Shown here: positions 1 to 9,334 of the stretch, in pieces
Layout: each line of letters starts with the position of its first letter
How positions within the stretch are numbered: position 1 is the stretch's first letter
Assembly (NCBI RefSeq): GCF_000764495.1
Contig: NZ_JRLB01000096.1
Span: forward strand, 1 to 42,271
Direction of reading: 5' to 3'
Source: Nitrincola sp. A-D6
GTDB taxonomy: Bacteria > Pseudomonadota > Gammaproteobacteria > Pseudomonadales > Balneatricaceae
DNA length: 42,271 nt
Program-made: the position numbers and the translations under genes
Notes under the pieces: model-generated
Databases searched by the model: none
What the model was told of the DNA's origin: nothing
Seen by the model: only the letters and a program-made list of their open reading frames with translations

Positions 1-586
1 GGGTCCAGCTGTGGTTGAAGCTCTGCAGTTGCGTGGTTTTGATGTATTTCTTGATCTTAAATTTCACGATATACCCAATACCACCGCCAGTGCAGTGAGG
101 GCTGCTGCAGAGCTGGGTGTCTGGATGGTTAATGTGCATGCGTCTGGTGGTCGGCGCATGATGCAGGCTGCACGTGAGGTGCTGGATAAGCAGTCAGACT
201 GTCAGACTCTGCTAATTGCTGTGACTGTGCTGACCAGTATGGAGCAGTCTGATCTTGAGGATATTGGTATTGCTGTTGCACCAGAGCAGCAGGTGCAGCG
301 TCTGGCACGTTTAACCGCTGAGTGCGGTCTTGATGGAGTGGTCTGTTCTGCACAGGAAGCGAAATTGTTGCGTCAGCAGTTACCCGATAGCTTTAAGTTG
401 GTTACGCCTGGAATACGTCCCCTGGATGCCGATGCAGGTGATCAGCGTCGTATCATGACGCCACTGGAGGCCTTGCGCCAGGGTAGTAATTATCTGGTTA
501 TTGGTCGACCGATCACGCGTGCGGATAAGCCTGCCGATCGCTGTCGCCAGATTCTGAGTGAACTTCATGCGGGTGGATTTATCTGA
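1..586 (+). CDS. pyrF: Orotidine 5'-phosphate decarboxylase, 3' part
   Basis: This enzyme decarboxylates OMP to UMP, the last step of de novo pyrimidine synthesis, in the cytoplasm. The gene enters the window already open: codons before the first GTG at 11 still read G-P-A, as in family members, so the true start lies upstream. The signature [10 protein letters not shown], which carries the catalytic Asp-Lys-Asp residues, is at the N-terminal end of the visible part. The phosphate-binding motifs VTPGIRP and YLVIGRPIT lie near the C-terminus. About 194 of the usual ~230 residues are present, so roughly 35-40 are missing. A possible hairpin terminator lies at 669-688. The identification is secure. 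Confidence 0.96.
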   Translation, partial: GPAVVEALQLRGFDVFLDLKFHDIPNTTASAVRAAAELGVWMVNVHASGGRRMMQAAREVLDKQSDCQTLLIAVTVLTSMEQSDLEDIGIAVAPEQQVQRLARLTAECGLDGVVCSAQEAKLLRQQLPDSFKLVTPGIRPLDADAGDQRRIMTPLEALRQGSNYLVIGRPITRADKPADRCRQILSELHAGGFI

Positions 587-668
587 TCGGCGTTTGATCT
601 GTGTCAATCTATTTGCTGTTTTTTTGATCTTAGGCTGGTGTGTCAGGCTGATCCGATTAAGTTTAAGG

Positions 669-688
669 CGCTGGTCTGGAGACCGGCG
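669..688 (+). terminator. Possible weak terminator hairpin after pyrF
   Basis: CGCTGGTC (669-676) pairs with GACCGGCG (681-688), with one G-T wobble and a 4-base loop. It is followed by the T-rich TGTTTCTC. It sits between pyrF and the ribosome-binding site of the next gene. The U tract is poor, so termination may be partial or absent. Confidence 0.4.
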
Positions 689-713
689 TGTTTCTCAAAC
701 ATGGAGGTTTACA

Positions 714-1004
714 ATGAAACTATCTTTTCTTGGTGCTTTGGCACTAACTGCTGCTTTATGTTTTACCGCTCCGTTATCGGCTTCAACGCCGATTGATCTA
801 AATACTGCCAGTGCTGAACAGATTGCCGCTGCTTTATCCGGCATAGGACCGGCCAAGGCGCAGGCTATTGTTGATTACCGTACTGAAAAGGGTAGCTTTG
901 TCAGTGTTGAAGAACTGACTCAGGTGCAGGGCATAGGTCCAGCGACGCTGGAACGCAATCGTGATCTACTGCAAGTTGAGCAGGTCGCGGTACAGGACGA
1001 CTGA
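714..1004 (+). CDS. ComEA-like secreted helix-hairpin-helix protein
   Basis: This is a 96-residue protein with an N-terminal signal peptide of about 24 residues (MKLSFLGALALTAALCFTAP...) followed by a double helix-hairpin-helix DNA-binding domain. Visible motifs are DLNTASAEQIAAALSGIGPA and QVQGIGPATLERN, the two GIGPA-type hairpins. ComEA proteins bind incoming DNA in the periplasm during natural transformation. The ATG at 714 was chosen because GGAGG lies at 703-707 and the signal peptide begins there; the frame is open further upstream but has no better start. Short ComEA-like proteins are common in gammaproteobacteria, and not all are proven to act in competence. It ends 39 bases before the convergent transporter gene. 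Confidence 0.85.
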   Translation: MKLSFLGALALTAALCFTAPLSASTPIDLNTASAEQIAAALSGIGPAKAQAIVDYRTEKGSFVSVEELTQVQGIGPATLERNRDLLQVEQVAVQDD

Positions 1005-1014
1005 GTCAGTTATC

Positions 1015-1048
1015 CTCTGACGGCAGACGTTCCCCTTTGCCGTCAGAG
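1015..1048. terminator. Perfect 11-bp hairpin between convergent genes
   Basis: CTCTGACGGCA (1015-1025) is exactly complementary to TGCCGTCAGAG (1038-1048), with a 12-base loop. It lies between the stop of the comEA-like gene and the end of the convergent AEC gene, and its right arm covers that gene's stop codon. The position suggests a shared bidirectional terminator. No clear U tract follows on either strand, so the mechanism is uncertain. Confidence 0.5.
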
Positions 1049-1957
1049 TGTAAAGGCCAGTACGATTGGAATGAACAGTAAACTGCCGACATTGCCAATT
1101 AGTACGATGGCCGCTACTAAATGAGGTTCCTGGTTATAGCGTTCTGAAACCATATAGTTAAGTACAGCGGGTGGTAGTGCTGCAAACAGCAGTAAGTAGG
1201 CGAAATGACGTGGCTCGAGTTGTAAAAAGGGTTGTAAGGCTGCTGCAACGAGTAAGCCTGACAGTGGCGCCAGTACAGCACCCCACAGACCAATTTTCCA
1301 GTGAGTAAAGTCTATATTGGTCATGCGTACTCCAAGTGCAAACAGCATGAGTGGAATAGCGATCTGTCCAAGCATATCAACAAAAGTGCGTAAAGCCGCT
1401 GGCAGAACCATATCGGAGTAGCTCCAGGCAACTCCTGCAAGAGTTGCAATGATCATCGGCATGCGTAGCAGGTTAAGTAAGCGGGTTTTATGGTCAAGAA
1501 TATACAGCCCCAGCGTAAAGTGCAGCAGATTTTCAACCAGGAATAAGACAACGGCAGCGGGAAGGGCTGATTCCCCAAAAGCCAGTACAATCAATGGAAT
1601 ACCCAGGTTGCCGCTGTTGGAAAACATCATTGGGGGCAAGAAAGTTTTAGGCTTGACGCCGATAAAGCGACACAGTGGCCATATCAGTAACCCGGAAGCA
1701 AGAATAACAACGAATGCAGCAAAGGCCAGTGGATAGTAGCTCGGCAGATCAAAACTTTCAGTCGACATAACTGAGAAGATCAGTGCTGGCGTGAAGATAT
1801 CGATGTTAGCTTTATTCGCGACTGACATGTCTGTCGGACGCTTTCTAGCATAAATGAAACCGATCAGTACGATGGCCAATAAAGGGAAGATGGTCTGAAA
1901 TATACGATCAGCGACCATCCAAGCAGTGACTTCCATAAAAACAACCTGTTTACGCAT
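1043..1957 (-). CDS. AEC-family transporter (auxin efflux carrier / malonate permease type)
   Basis: This is a very hydrophobic inner-membrane protein of up to 304 residues with about ten predicted membrane segments, the usual size and layout of the AEC (auxin efflux carrier) family. The first segment reads IFPLLAIVLIGFIYARK. The mid-protein MMFSNSGNLGIPL carries the N-x-G-N-x-G-x-P pattern typical of the family, and the C-terminal half repeats the helical pattern. Bacterial members export or import small organic acids; the substrate cannot be read here. An internal ATG eight codons in (1936) is an alternative start. It is the only minus-strand gene in the window and diverges from pdhR across about 140 bases. 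Confidence 0.88.
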   Translation of the reverse strand: MRKQVVFMEVTAWMVADRIFQTIFPLLAIVLIGFIYARKRPTDMSVANKANIDIFTPALIFSVMSTESFDLPSYYPLAFAAFVVILASGLLIWPLCRFIGVKPKTFLPPMMFSNSGNLGIPLIVLAFGESALPAAVVLFLVENLLHFTLGLYILDHKTRLLNLLRMPMIIATLAGVAWSYSDMVLPAALRTFVDMLGQIAIPLMLFALGVRMTNIDFTHWKIGLWGAVLAPLSGLLVAAALQPFLQLEPRHFAYLLLFAALPPAVLNYMVSERYNQEPHLVAAIVLIGNVGSLLFIPIVLAFTL

Positions 1958-2097
1958 AGGAATCGCTGACTATACGATTAAGTGACTGCCATGTCAGGCC
2001 ATTTGTGGTTAAATTCTATATAACACGAGTTTGATATACTTCTGGATTTCAATCTAGACGTTGTTGTGATGTTGTTCAGTGAAAGGTAGCTAGTGCG

Positions 2098-2877
2098 ATG
2101 GTCTATAAAAGTGTCAGGCAGCCCAAAATATCTGATGCCATTATTCAGCAGATAGAAGAGATGATATTAGAGGGGGCATTGAGTCCTGGACAGCGCTTAC
2201 CACCTGAACGGGAACTATCAGTAAAATTTGGTGTTTCCCGGCCCTCATTAAGGGAAGCAGTACAAAAATTAGTTGCCAAAGGGCTGCTGACGAGTCGTCA
2301 TGGTGGTGGGACATTTGTGGCAGAGAAGCTTGGATCAGGCTTTTCTGATCCATTGATGGCCTTGTTTGAAAGTCATCCGGAAGCACAGTATGACTTACTT
2401 GAATTTCGTTCTGCGCTTGAGGGGGTGTCGGCATACTACGCCGCATTACGCAGCACTTCGGCGGATAAACAGAAGATTCGCCATTGCTATGAGGATTTAC
2501 AGCGTTGTCATGATGTGCGTGACTTTGAAAATGAGGTGCGTGCGGACGTAGAGTTTCACCTTTCAATCGCTGCTGCAACGCACAATACAGTGCTTTTGCA
2601 CATGATGCGGGCACTGTTTAGTCTGCTGAGTCATCATATTGGCGATAACCTAAGTAAAATTTACCCTAAAGCGGATTATCGACGTACCATACATGAGCAG
2701 CATGGCCTTTTACTCGCTGCCATTGAGGTAGGTGACCCTGTAGCTGCAAGGCAAGCAGTTCAGGACCATCTTGCCTATGTCGAAGATGCCTTATTGGAAC
2801 AGGGTAAAGAAAATACCCGAGTTGAGCGTGCTTTACGTCGGGCTGATCTTAATCTGCAAGATAAAACAGCTAGTTAG
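2098..2877 (+). CDS. pdhR: GntR/FadR-type repressor of pyruvate dehydrogenase genes
   Basis: PdhR is a pyruvate-responsive repressor that controls the pyruvate dehydrogenase operon. This 259-residue protein has a GntR winged helix at about residues 8-76, with the signature LPPERELSVKFGVSRPSLRE and the wing GLLTSRHGGGTFV. An FCD ligand-binding domain follows at about residues 90-240, including SDPLMALFESHPEAQYDLLE and YYAALRST, which closely match E. coli PdhR. The ATG at 2098 begins an N-terminus (YKSVRQPKISDAI) that matches family proteins. aceE starts 197 bases downstream on the same strand, the classic pdhR-aceEF order. The function is assigned from similarity plus context. Confidence 0.93.
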   Translation: MVYKSVRQPKISDAIIQQIEEMILEGALSPGQRLPPERELSVKFGVSRPSLREAVQKLVAKGLLTSRHGGGTFVAEKLGSGFSDPLMALFESHPEAQYDLLEFRSALEGVSAYYAALRSTSADKQKIRHCYEDLQRCHDVRDFENEVRADVEFHLSIAAATHNTVLLHMMRALFSLLSHHIGDNLSKIYPKADYRRTIHEQHGLLLAAIEVGDPVAARQAVQDHLAYVEDALLEQGKENTRVERALRRADLNLQDKTAS

Positions 2878-2971
2878 TAAAATAATTCTTGTATATTTAT
2901 TACAATTAGTCCTATTTTTGCGCCTATTTAATAGCAATATATGCTCATATGGACAGTAAATCCCAAAAAAG

Positions 2972-2984
2972 GTAGTATTACTAC
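2972..2984. promoter_or_regulatory. Candidate GntR/FCD operator upstream of aceE
   Basis: GTAGTA-T-TACTAC is a perfect 13-base palindrome in the pdhR-aceE gap. Its core fits the loose FadR-subfamily half-site pattern GTM-N-KAC. It is not the classic E. coli PdhR box, which has GGT and ACC halves around three bases. A -10-like CATAAT overlaps its right end (2984-2989), a position suited to repression. This is inference only. Confidence 0.35.
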
Positions 2985-3073
2985 ATAATAATCTGTGCGG
3001 TGCAGCATGCAAAACATGCAGCATACGTCTAGGCTTTCATAAATACAGTTATCAACTGGCCGGAGAATACAAA

Positions 3074-5730
3074 GTGCACGATATAAGAGAAGATGTGGAT
3101 CCATTGGAAACTCAAGAATGGCTGGACGCGCTTGAGTCAGTTGCCAAGCACGAGGGTGATGACAGGGCGCGTTTTATTTTAAAGAAGCTAGGCCATAAAG
3201 CTTCAGACATAGGACTCGGTGCAGCCGGTTCCTTGACAACACCTTACTGTAATACCATCTCACCGCGTGATGAAGTTCGGATGCCTGGCGATCTGTTTAT
3301 GGAGCGTCGTATACGCTCTTTTATTCGCTGGAATGCCATGGCCATGGTCATGCGTGCCAATGACAACAATGATGCGCTTGGCGGACATATATCCAGTTTT
3401 TCATCCTCCGCTACACTGTATGACATAGGGTTTAACTATTTCTTTCATGGGCCGGAAGGCGATCGTGAATCGGATATGGTGTTTTTTCAGGGGCATATTT
3501 CCCCGGGCATCTATGCCCGTGCTTACCTTGAAGGGCGTTTGACTGAAGAACAGATGGATAACTTCCGCCGTGAAGTCGATGGCAACGGCCTGCCATCTTA
3601 TCCGCATCCCTGGTTGATGCCGAATTTCTGGCAGTTCCCAACTGTGTCTATGGGGTTGGGGCCAATTCAGGCGATCTATCAGGCGCATGTGATGCGTTAT
3701 CTGTCAGCGCGTGACCTGGTTAAGCGTGGCAACCGTAAAGTCTGGGCCTTCCTGGGCGATGGTGAGTGTGATGAGCCGAGTCCCTGGGGGCTATTTCACT
3801 GGCGGGTCGTGAACAGTTGGAAAACCTGGTGTTTGTGGTCAACTGTAACCTGCAACGCCTGGATGGCCCGGTGCGCGGTAATGGCAAAATCGTGCAGGAG
3901 CTGGAATCCATTTTCCGCGGTGCCGGATGGAATGTAATCAAATGCTTATGGGGCCGTCATTGGGATCCATTATTTGAAAAGGATCATCAAGGTCTGTTAC
4001 AGAAGCGCATGGACGAAGTCGTCGATGGCGAGCTACAGAACTACAAGGCTAACGGTGGGGCCTATACCCGTGAGCATTTCTTTGGCAAATACCCTGAACT
4101 TCTGGAAATGGTCAAGGATATGTCGGATCAGGAAATCATGAACCTGAACCGCGGAGGCCATGATCCTTACAAAGTATACGCTGCCTATCATGAGGCGATG
4201 AGTCATAAAGGCAAGCCTACCGTTATCCTGGCGCAAACCGTCAAGGGTTATGGTACAGGGCAATCAGGGCAGGCTAAAAACGATACCCACTCACTGAAAA
4301 AAGTGGCGCTGGAGGATCTTAAGCTCTTCCGTGACAACTTCAATATTCCGTTGACAGATGAGCAATTGGAAACTGTACCCTATTACCGCCCATCGCCTGA
4401 ATCGGCAGAAATGAAGTACATGTTTGAGCGGCGTAAACAGCTGGGTGGTTTTTATCCGGCGCGACGCAACAGTTTCGAAAAACTGCAAACACCTGAGCTG
4501 GATACCTTTAGCAGTCAGCTCAAGGGTACTGGTGAGCGTGAAATTTCAACGCAGATGGCGTTGAACCGGGTAATGAGCACGCTGGTTAAAGATAAAAATA
4601 TCGGCAACCGTGTTGTGCCCATTGTGCCGGATGAAGCACGTACCTTCGGTATGGAAGGCATGTTCCGCCAGTTGGGTATCTATACCTCTCAGGGGCAGCG
4701 TTACACACCCCATGATCGTGACCAGATCATGTTCTACAAAGAATCAAAAACCGGTCAGATACTGGAAGAAGGTATCAACGAATCAGGTGCGTTTAGTGCC
4801 TGGTTGGCCTGTGCCACTTCATACAGTAACAACAACTGCCCGGTGATTCCTTTCTATATTTTCTATTCCATGTTTGGTTTCCAGCGGGTGATGGATTTGA
4901 CCTGGGCCGCTGGCGATTCCCAGGCGCGCGGCTTCCTGATAGGGGCCACGTCTGGCCGTACCACACTGAATGGTGAGGGTTTGCAGCATCAGGATGGTCA
5001 CAGCCACTTGATGGCGCAGATGATTCCCAACTGTGTCAGCTATGATCCGACTTACAGCTATGAATTGACCGTGATTATTCAGGACGGTCTGAAGCGGATG
5101 TTCCAGGATCAGGAAAACAAGTTCTACTACGTGACAACGCTGAATGAAAACTATCAGCATCCAGATATGCCCGCCGGTGCAGAAGAAGGCATCATCAAGG
5201 GGATGTACCTGCTTGATGAAGGTAAGAAAGCCGAATTGCGCGTACAACTGATGGGTTGTGGTTCAATTCTGCGTGAAGTCCGCGAAGCCGCGACTATTCT
5301 GCGTGAGGAATTTGGTGTTGAAGCTGACGTTTGGAGCACCACCTCAATCAACGAGCTACGTCGTGACGCTCAAGCGGTTTACCGCTGGAATATGTTGCAC
5401 CCCGAAGAGCAGCCCCGTGAATCCTATGTGGAGCAGTGCCTGAAAGGGCGGGAAGGTCCGGTGGTCGCATCAACTGACTATATGCGTATGTACGCCGATC
5501 AGTTGCGTGAATATATTCCACGCCGTTACAAGGTGCTGGGTACTGATGGCTTTGGCCGTTCCGATACCCGCGCCAAACTGCGTGAGTTCTTCGAAGTGAA
5601 TCGACACTATGTTGTGGTTGCGGCACTCAAGGCGCTGCAGGAAGATGGCAAGCTGGAGGCGTCCGTCGTCGCCAAGGCCATGCAGAAGTTCAACATTAAC
5701 CCTGAAAAGCCGGCCCCCTGGACCGTGTGA
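3074..5730 (+). CDS. aceE: Pyruvate dehydrogenase E1 component (one frameshift)
   Basis: AceE is the homodimeric E1 that decarboxylates pyruvate with thiamine diphosphate and passes the acetyl group to E2 lipoate. The start is GTG at 3074, with GGAGA just upstream. Recognisable stretches are RMPGDLFMERRIRS, GHISSFSSSATLYDIGFNYF, SYPHPWLMPNFWQFPTVSMG and GLQHQDGHSHL. The frame breaks at about 3778: adding one G there (CCGAG to CCGGAG) gives GDGECDEPESLGAIS continuing into NLVFVVNCNLQRLDGPVRGN. That rebuilds the thiamine diphosphate motif, which the break sits inside. The repaired protein is about 885 residues, normal for the family. aceF starts 39 bases later. The break is most likely a sequence error, because the rest is fully conserved. 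Confidence 0.95.
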
Positions 5731-5769
5731 TACAGGCACTTCTGACTGGTTAAGCGAGAGGATACGATT

Positions 5770-7724
5770 GTGAGTAAAATTACTGTAACAGTTCCAGACA
5801 TTGGTGGTTATGATGCGTCGATATCATTGAACTCTGTGTCAAAGAGGGTGATGTGGTAGCCGAAGGCGATTCCCTGATTGTACTGGAAACCGATAAAGCC
5901 TCGATGGAGGTTCCATCCACAGCCGCAGGCAAAATCACCAAGGTATTACTGAAAGAAGGTGATACCTGCAGTGAAGGTGATGCTGTTGTTGAATTGGAAG
6001 TGGAGGCCGGTGAACAAGCAGCGGCAGAACCAGCGGCTGAAAAACCGGCGGCTGAAGCTGCACCAGCACCAGCACCAGCACCAGCTTCTGCAGCCCCGGC
6101 CGCCTCTGGCGGTGTTGAAAAAGTCTTGATCCCCGATCTGAGTGGCGCTGACGATGTTGATGTCATCGAAGTGTTGGTCAAGGTGGGTGACAGTGTTAGC
6201 GAAGGCGATAGCCTGATTACACTGGAAACTGACAAGGCGTCGATGGAAGTGCCTGCGCCTATGGCGGGTGTGATTAAGGCGATGCACATCAAGGAAGGTG
6301 ACAAGGTTAACGAAAATGACTTGTTACTGGAGCTTGAAGTCGAGGGTTCTGCGGCACCCGCGCCTACATCGGCTGATGCCCCTGCAACTGAGGCTGAACC
6401 CGCTAAAGAAGCCAGTGCTCCAGCACCAGCTGCTTCAGGTGGTGTGGAAAAAGTACTGATTCCGGATCTCAGTGGTGCCACAGATGTGGACGTTATTGAA
6501 GTATTGGTCAAGGCGGGTGACAGTGTCAGTGAAGGCGACAGTCTGATTACACTGGAAACCGACAAAGCATCGATGGAAGTGCCTGCACCCATGTCGGGTG
6601 TGATTAAGGCGATGCACATCAAGGAAGGTGACAAGGTTAATGAAAATGACCTGTTGCTGGAGCTTGAAGTTGCTGGCAGTGCTCCTGCTCCTGCGGCTAA
6701 ACCCGCAGAGGAAAAGCCAGCTGCACCTAAAGCGGCTGCTGCTGAGCCTGCGCCTGCCGCAGCAAAAGCCGCGCCCGTAGCTGATCTGAATGCACTGGAA
6801 AAGAGCAACCGTCAGGTACATGCTGGCCCGGCTGTGCGTGCCCTGGCACGTGAGTTCGGTGTAGATCTGTCTAAAGTGAGTGGCACGGGACCAAAAAACC
6901 GTATTCTCAAAGAAGATGTACAGCTCTACGTTAAAACAGCGTTGCAACAGGTTGCCGATAAGCCGCAAGCCGCCATTAGTGGTGGTTCCGGTATACCTGC
7001 CATACCTGAAGTCGATTTCAGCCAGTTTGGTGAAATCGAGATGGTCAAGTTAAGCAAAATTGCTCGCCTGACCCGCGATAATATGGCGCGTTGCTGGCTG
7101 AATATTCCGCATGTGACACAATTTGATGATGCCGATATCACCGCGCTGGAAGCCTTCCGCAAGGAAATGAAGGAAGAAGCATTGAAGTCAGGTGTGAAGC
7201 TGACGCCGCTGCCTTTCCTGATCAAAGCCTGCGCGCTTGCACTGTCTCGTCATCAGAAGTTCAATGCATCTTTGCACGCGGATGGTGAACATGTGGTGTA
7301 CAAAAAGTACGTCAACATCGGACTGGCTGTGGATACTCCGAATGGCTTGATGGTGCCGGTCATCAAAGACGCTGACAAGAAGAGCGTTTATGATCTGTCC
7401 AAAGAAGCGGCTGAGCTGGCAGGTAAGGCGAAAGATCGCAAGCTTAAACCCAATGAGATGCAGGGCGCCTGCTTTACCATCTCTAGCTTGGGTGGCATAG
7501 GCGGTACCGGTTTTACACCTATCGTGAATGCGCCTGAAGTGGCTATTCTGGGTGTTTCCAAAGCCGATATCAAACCACGCTGGAACGGTAAAGAGTTTGA
7601 AGCGCGCCTGATGTTACCGCTGTGTCTTTCCTATGATCACCGTGCCATTAATGGTAGTGATGCGGGTCGTTTCCTGACAGAGCTGAATGGCCTGCTCAGC
7701 GATATTCGGCGTTTGTTGCTTTGA
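5770..7724 (+). CDS. aceF: Dihydrolipoyl acetyltransferase, pyruvate dehydrogenase E2 (one frameshift)
   Basis: AceF forms the core of the pyruvate dehydrogenase complex and transfers acetyl groups to CoA. It starts at GTG 5770 (SKITVTVPDIGGY), after GCGAGAGG. One base is missing near 5815; restoring it joins VPDIGGYD to VDIIELCVKEGD. The repaired protein is about 651 residues. It has three N-terminal lipoyl domains, each with the ETDKAS lipoyl-lysine motif, joined by Ala/Pro-rich linkers. A peripheral subunit-binding domain follows (AGPAVRALAREFGVDLSKV), then a catalytic domain ending in SYDHRAINGSDAGRF, with the active-site DHR. Three lipoyl domains resemble E. coli. No lpd (E3) gene follows; a strong terminator does. 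Confidence 0.95.
6111..6670 (+). repeat. Near-identical lipoyl-domain duplication within aceF
   Basis: Bases 6111-6340 and 6441-6670 encode lipoyl domains 2 and 3 at an exact 330-base offset. The two domains differ at only about four residues (D/T, V/A, A/S and E/A), and long stretches are identical in DNA. The first lipoyl domain is clearly more divergent. This suggests recent duplication or gene conversion between copies 2 and 3. Confidence 0.85.
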
Positions 7725-7749
7725 TCTAAAACGCTTTGATAGATGATTT

Positions 7750-7774
7750 AAGGCCCCTTTTTGGGGCCTTTTTT
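7750..7774 (+). terminator. Rho-independent terminator of aceEF
   Basis: AAGGCCCC (7750-7757) pairs perfectly with GGGGCCTT (7763-7770) around a T5 loop, and a run of T follows. It lies 26 bases after the aceF stop. It cleanly separates the pyruvate dehydrogenase genes from the T6SS locus. Confidence 0.9.
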
Positions 7775-7777
7775 GAT

Positions 7778-7805
7778 TTGAATCGTAAAAAAGTCAATTT
7801 ATATT
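7778..7805 (+). promoter_or_regulatory. Candidate sigma-70 promoter of the T6SS operon
   Basis: TTGAAT (7778-7783) and TATATT (7800-7805) are separated by 16 bases. They lie right after the aceF terminator and about 140 bases upstream of the first T6SS gene. Spacing and sequence fit a housekeeping promoter, but there is no experimental support and A+T-rich DNA gives chance matches. Confidence 0.4.
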
Positions 7806-7942
7806 TGCCACAGGTCTGGTAGTGGATGGTAGAATCTCCCGTCATCGTTAAGTCTGGCAATCTGGGAAGTATGTCAGGGCGTTGAGTTAAAGCAGAGCCT
7901 GTGGTATGTGCAGGTTTGAATGGAGCTTGAAAGGAGTTCGAG

Positions 7943-9334
7943 ATGCTGATGGAACTGAAAGTTATCAGTGAACAGCAATTACAACTGAAAGACAGATGTT
8001 CAATCCAGTTGGAAAGTGAGCTACTCTCGATTGGGAGGGGGGCTGACAATCACTGGGTTCTCCCCGATGAAAATTTGCACTTATCCGGTAAGCACTGCAT
8101 TGTCAGTCGCAAAAATGATAGCTTTATCATTACTGATCTGAGCACTAATGGTGTGTATCTGGATAGCCAGGATACCCCTTTAGGCCGTGGTCGTAGTGCT
8201 GTGCTGAAACATGGTTCGCTGATCCGAATGGGTGACTACAGAATCAGTGTGTCGATTGATCAGCCAGTTGGCCGACCAGCCGATGCGGTAGCTTTTCATT
8301 CCAGCGAGCATGCCGGTAGTGGCTTAACGGCGGCGCTAGCAAATACCTCGACAGCCGCATCGGTTGTTTCCACCTCAGCAGATATAAAAACCTCTGATGA
8401 TCATTTGAGCCCTGAGCGTGTCAGTTTAACGACATCTCGGCCTACATCCTTGCCTGATCATCAACCGGTGCTGCCGGATGACTGGTTCCTTACCATGGAT
8501 GCTGTAGCAACAGAGCCCAAGGTTCTAGTGGATCTGCCAGAAGCGCCGACAGATAGCGAAGAAGATGTGTTTGCAGCCCTTGCTCCCCTAGCTGAATCCG
8601 AACCCGAAGCGCTAGAAATAGACGCTGAAAACGCCGTTGCTCCTTTGTCAGCGGCGGTAGTAACACAATTAGAGCCAACACCAACACCAACACCAACACC
8701 AGCACCAGCACCAGCGGCTTCAGTTGCACAGACTGATTTGCTGTCTGATGCGGCAATGTTAAAGCGAGTTTTACAGTCCGCTGGTTTGGACCCATCACTA
8801 CTTAAAGATTCGCCGATGTTGGCTGACCGGCTCGGCTCTCTGCTTAAAACCTTTGCTAATGGCATGATACAGGCGTTAGCAACACGTTCGCTGGTAAAGG
8901 GCGAGTTTCGTTTGCAGCAGACTATGATTCAGCCAACCGATAACAATCCATTCAAATTTTCCCCTACTGGTCGCGAAGCACTGAACATAATTTTGTTTTC
9001 TGATGGGCAGGCTTATCAGGCAGGTGATAAGGCTATAGAGGAAAGCTTTGCTGATATACAGGCCCATCAGCTGGCGATGATGTCAGGTGTTCAGGAAGCG
9101 TTGTTTAAACTGCTGAAACGCCTCGATCCCGAATCGCTGGAAACACAATTTCAGCGTAAGCCTCGCCATCTCACGGGTATGCCAGGATTGAAAAAAGTGA
9201 ATTGCTGGGAAGAGTATAAAGATTTTTATGAAACCTTGAAGGCGAGTATGTCTGATGATCTGCAGGGATTTTTTATCAAGGAGTTTGGTATGGCATATGA
9301 AGATCAACTTAAAAAGCTTAATCATGACAGTTAG
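7943..9334 (+). CDS. tagH: T6SS FHA-domain protein TagH (Fha/ImpI type)
   Basis: FHA proteins bind phosphothreonine and, in T6SS, relay kinase/phosphatase signals that activate the apparatus. This 463-residue cytoplasmic protein has an N-terminal FHA domain at about residues 20-100, with SIGRGADNHWVLPD, LSGKHCIVS and ITDLSTNGVYLD covering the conserved GR, S-x-x-H and N-G positions. A long acidic, Ala/Pro/Thr-rich linker follows (about residues 110-265). The C-terminal domain (about residues 270-450) has the form usual for T6SS FHA proteins, including FKFSPTGREAL and LDPESLETQF. AAGGAG at 7931-7936 fixes the ATG at 7943. It is the first gene of the operon and overlaps tssJ. Kinase and phosphatase partners lie downstream. 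Confidence 0.93.
   Translation: MLMELKVISEQQLQLKDRCSIQLESELLSIGRGADNHWVLPDENLHLSGKHCIVSRKNDSFIITDLSTNGVYLDSQDTPLGRGRSAVLKHGSLIRMGDYRISVSIDQPVGRPADAVAFHSSEHAGSGLTAALANTSTAASVVSTSADIKTSDDHLSPERVSLTTSRPTSLPDHQPVLPDDWFLTMDAVATEPKVLVDLPEAPTDSEEDVFAALAPLAESEPEALEIDAENAVAPLSAAVVTQLEPTPTPTPTPAPAPAASVAQTDLLSDAAMLKRVLQSAGLDPSLLKDSPMLADRLGSLLKTFANGMIQALATRSLVKGEFRLQQTMIQPTDNNPFKFSPTGREALNIILFSDGQAYQAGDKAIEESFADIQAHQLAMMSGVQEALFKLLKRLDPESLETQFQRKPRHLTGMPGLKKVNCWEEYKDFYETLKASMSDDLQGFFIKEFGMAYEDQLKKLNHDS
8675..8716 (+). repeat. Hexanucleotide repeat encoding a Pro-Thr/Pro-Ala linker in tagH
   Basis: Four copies of CCAACA (8675-8698) are followed by CCAGCA twice and CCAGCG. They encode a PTPTPTPTPAPAPA-type flexible linker between the FHA and C-terminal domains. 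Because the unit is six bases, slippage would change linker length without breaking the frame. Confidence 0.85.

Noticed and set aside
558..713. Upstream extension of the comEA-like reading frame to 558
   Set aside because: The extension overlaps the end of pyrF, lacks a good ribosome-binding site and would bury the signal peptide; the ATG at 714 has GGAGG upstream.
3001..3024. Two copies of TGCAGCAT 16 bases apart, with an embedded GCATGC/CATGC symmetry, upstream of aceE
   Set aside because: Short and without a known regulator pattern; likely chance or part of an untranslated leader, so not listed as a site.
5780..6808. Long minus-strand open frame opposite aceF
   Set aside because: Its Ala/Ser/Thr-rich product is the antisense shadow of the Ala/Pro-rich linkers and repeated lipoyl domains.
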